Of a stretch of 64,000 bases of DNA, positions 62,207 through 64,000 are shown piece after piece. The translations under genes and the position numbers were made by a program. Position 1 is the stretch's first letter. The number at the start of each line of letters is the position of its first letter. Below the pieces are notes generated by a model, which had not been told where the DNA came from, did not search any database, and saw only the letters and a list, made by a program, of their open reading frames with translations. The DNA is from Methylomonas sp. 11b (GTDB lineage: Bacteria > Pseudomonadota > Gammaproteobacteria > Methylococcales > Methylomonadaceae): the NCBI RefSeq assembly GCF_000515215.1, contig NZ_KI911557.1, forward strand, positions 4,149,741-4,213,740, written 5' to 3'.

Positions 62207-62527
62207 ATGATTGATCTCGATACCAAAAGCCCAGAAGAATTAACCGCCATTATTTCCCAAGCACAAGCCCAATTAGCGGCAAAACAAAATAGCAAGCGTA
62301 AAGACACCATCGCCCAGATAAAAGAACTGGCTGCATCCATAGGTGTGACCGTGGAAATTCACGAAGTCGATAAAAAGGCCTCTAAGCGTTCAGTGTCATC
62401 AGTATCGGCGAAGTACCGCAATCCCAATGGTCCAGAAACGTGGACAGGACGCGGTCTGGCACCTAAATGGATGAAAGCCTTATTAAGTGAAGGACGTAGC
62501 AAAGACGAATTCTTGATTCAAGGCTAA
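62207..62527 (+). CDS. H-NS-family nucleoid-associated protein
   Basis: 106 residues. The N-terminal oligomerisation helices (SPEELTAIISQAQAQLAAKQNSKRKDTIAQIKELAAS) lead to the C-terminal H-NS DNA-binding motif AKYRNPNGPETWTGRGLAPKWMKALL, with the core TWTGRG. H-NS proteins silence AT-rich foreign DNA. Its place next to an AT-rich accessory region is typical of horizontally carried copies. Confidence 0.9.
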   Translation: MIDLDTKSPEELTAIISQAQAQLAAKQNSKRKDTIAQIKELAASIGVTVEIHEVDKKASKRSVSSVSAKYRNPNGPETWTGRGLAPKWMKALLSEGRSKDEFLIQG

Positions 62528-62725
62528 ACCCAACTGCCATTCGGTACGGAACTAGTGTTTTTCCGACCTACCGGCGTGATCCGTGCTGTTTGGCACTCCG
62601 CGTTGTCGATTGCCACGACAGGGTTAATGACTTATCGACGGAAACAGGAAGTACCTGGAGTTGGAAACCATCTTGCCGCATTGGTTGGTTGCCGCAGAAT
62701 CCATTTAGCCTTATAGGGATTAACC

Positions 62726-63136
62726 ATGACTGAACCCAGTCCGAATGAAATGATGGCTGCCTATGCGGCAAATGCCGTTAATTTCGCACACAGTAACTTT
62801 GGCATCACACTGGATTTTACAGTTGAGAGCGTGGAACAAGTTGAAACGTTAGCAAACCGACTGTTTCACACTCGCCCCAAAGGATTTATATCGAAACTGT
62901 TTCGCAAAGAGCCATCAGAAAGCGACGTCCAAAATGTTTGTAAAATGCTGGGGAGCTATATAGGCGAGGTCTACCGTCAGAACAAAGGTGGTGAATGGCA
63001 GATTAACCATGAGCACCAAGCGATCGGCTTGTTGGAGGGTGAAACTTGGATTTTCCCCCTTGCCAAAGTACTCAAGCGCATCACCAATGGGAAAAAGGAT
63101 GACTTGAATTTGTACTTTGCGGAAATCTTTACATAG
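62726..63136 (+). CDS. DUF3806-like hypothetical protein
   Basis: 136 residues. The pattern ANAVNFAHSNFGITLDFTVESVEQVETLANRLF ... KMLGSYIGEVYRQNKGGEWQI resembles DUF3806/immunity-like small cytosolic proteins in which GxYxGEV and GGxW are conserved. GGGA lies before the ATG. Function unknown. Confidence 0.6.
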   Translation: MTEPSPNEMMAAYAANAVNFAHSNFGITLDFTVESVEQVETLANRLFHTRPKGFISKLFRKEPSESDVQNVCKMLGSYIGEVYRQNKGGEWQINHEHQAIGLLEGETWIFPLAKVLKRITNGKKDDLNLYFAEIFT

Positions 63137-63245
63137 CTGCAAGTTCCTTCCTGTTGAAGATTTGCTTGAGCAAACTTGAGCCAATACCATCAACATCGGC
63201 ATAGCGGACTGTGAGAAACCGGAAAACTGAATAGGGGTGACGGAC

Positions 63246-63362
63246 ATGAGCCGACCCAAAAGAGCCCCTGGCAAAAAAAACCTTGAAAGACGACAAGGGG
63301 CTTACAAGCGGACAATCAAAAAAATTGTCTCCGAATCTTTGAACAGTGATTTGAGAAATTAA
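63246..63362 (+). CDS. Possible very small basic protein, 38 residues
   Basis: A reading frame MSRPKRAPGKKNLERRQGAY... ending SDLRN, strongly basic. It lies in a 391-base gap (63137-63527) that otherwise shows no gene. The upstream GTGACGGAC is a weak ribosome site. It could be a small ribosome- or DNA-binding peptide, or chance. Confidence 0.3.
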   Translation: MSRPKRAPGKKNLERRQGAYKRTIKKIVSESLNSDLRN

Positions 63363-63527
63363 AGTGACAACCCTGCCATTGGTTTGGCTGGTTTGTAACC
63401 GTTAGCATTAGATCGGTATTCGCTTAGTGTGGCGGTTGCAATTTCAAGCTGTGATCAAGTTGGCTGCTTTTGTACTAATCAAAAAATTCAAGATTCGAAA
63501 AGCGCCTGATTCGATGATGAGTGAGTA

Positions 63528-64000
63528 TTAGTCCAGACCAGAATTCAAATAAGCTAGTGTTCGCAATCGATCGACTGCAAAATCCACAAATGCACGCACT
63601 TTCGCCGCTGCTTTACGACCCTCCTGATAGACCACATGGACAGGTAGGGGAGGATTTTCATAGTCGGCTAGAACAATCCTGAGCTTTCCGGACATAAGCT
63701 CCGGCACGATCATGTAAGACAATACCATAGTTAATCCGCGACCAGCCACGGCGGCGGCTATGGCTACATCGGCGGTATTCACGGTAAACCGAGTCGAGAA
63801 AGGCACTATGATTTCGCCTTCTACGCCTTTGAAGCGCCATTCAGCTTTTGAAGCTAAGCTCGAAAACTGGACGATGTCATGTCCTTGAATATCCTGCGGC
63901 GTTTGCGGCACACCTCGCGCCTCAAGATAGTCCGGCGCGGCACAGACTACCCGACGCACTGAGCCCACCCTAATAGCGGTAAGTGACGAATCCGGCAACT
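63528..64000 (-). CDS. LysR-type transcriptional regulator, effector-binding domain only (cut by window edge)
   Basis: About 156 residues of the C-terminal periplasmic-binding-protein-like domain of a LysR regulator: VGSVRRVVCAAPDYLEARGVPQTPQDIQGHDIVQFS ... VNTADVAIAAAVAGRGLTMVLSYMIVPELMSGKLRIVL ... VVYQEGRKAAAKVRAFVDF. The N-terminal helix-turn-helix lies beyond position 64000. Closest in style to the AaeR/DmlR-type branch; the target is unknown. Confidence 0.9.
   Translation of the reverse strand, partial: LPDSSLTAIRVGSVRRVVCAAPDYLEARGVPQTPQDIQGHDIVQFSSLASKAEWRFKGVEGEIIVPFSTRFTVNTADVAIAAAVAGRGLTMVLSYMIVPELMSGKLRIVLADYENPPLPVHVVYQEGRKAAAKVRAFVDFAVDRLRTLAYLNSGLD

Noticed and set aside
1..64000. 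CRISPR array, rRNA genes, prophage structural genes or secretion-system clusters
   Set aside because: Looked for and not seen. The only repeated units are REP, IS ends, the MITE ends, the operator pair and protein-coding YD repeats.

Overview
The window reads as chromosomal DNA of a gammaproteobacterium, most likely a methanotroph of the Methylomonas type. I infer this from the RegB/RegA redox pair, two PEP-CTERM-like proteins ending in a VPVPGAVWLFGSAMAGL-type signal, the large glycogen cluster and the Fec-type iron uptake cassette. No methane-oxidation gene is present, so the genus is an inference. Both edges cut genes: a D-Ala-D-Ala carboxypeptidase at the left and a LysR regulator at the right.

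Positions 1-39,000 look mostly like core genome. In order they hold a PBP5-type carboxypeptidase; a cation diffusion facilitator; an iron cassette (FecI sigma factor, FecR, TonB receptor, PepSY membrane protein); a CecR-like TetR regulator with a double palindromic operator in front of a three-gene RND efflux operon; a REP-associated (RAYT) transposase between two REP copies; phosphoglycerate kinase; a von Willebrand A operon that carries an orphan Tae4/Tai4 effector-immunity pair at its end; a glycogen cluster (GlgX, DUF4912, GH57 branching enzyme, a nuclease-fold protein with two CBM21-like modules, a phospholipase D-like protein); a VapBC-type toxin-antitoxin followed by a methyltransferase remnant; RadA; a SEC-C/TPR/sulfotransferase protein; two exported PEP-CTERM proteins; and RegB/RegA.

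A tRNA-Lys(TTT) at 38,985-39,060 opens an accessory region that runs to about 63.4 kb. Its most striking gene is a very AT-rich 1005-residue protein (40,032-43,049). It joins an N-terminal PD-(D/E)XK nuclease-like domain, a central P-loop NTPase and two C-terminal cold-shock domains, and is my best candidate for an undescribed single-protein defence system. It lies downstream of a sirtuin on the same strand. Next come integrative-element genes: two unrelated tyrosine recombinases, an excisionase-like protein, a RadC-like protein and several element-specific hypotheticals.

An 1807-residue protein (50,828-56,251) follows. It combines an exosortase-type segment with an internal PEP-CTERM signal, a second signal-peptide-like segment, a C39-type cysteine peptidase domain, YD repeats, an RHS core and a variable toxin-like tip, with a small putative immunity gene directly downstream. 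The rest holds a 135-bp MITE-like element, a ParB-fold protein, an IS30 element inserted inside an IS3 element (both with intact target duplications), an H-NS-like protein and several unrecognised genes. No secretion apparatus, phage structural genes or CRISPR array were seen.
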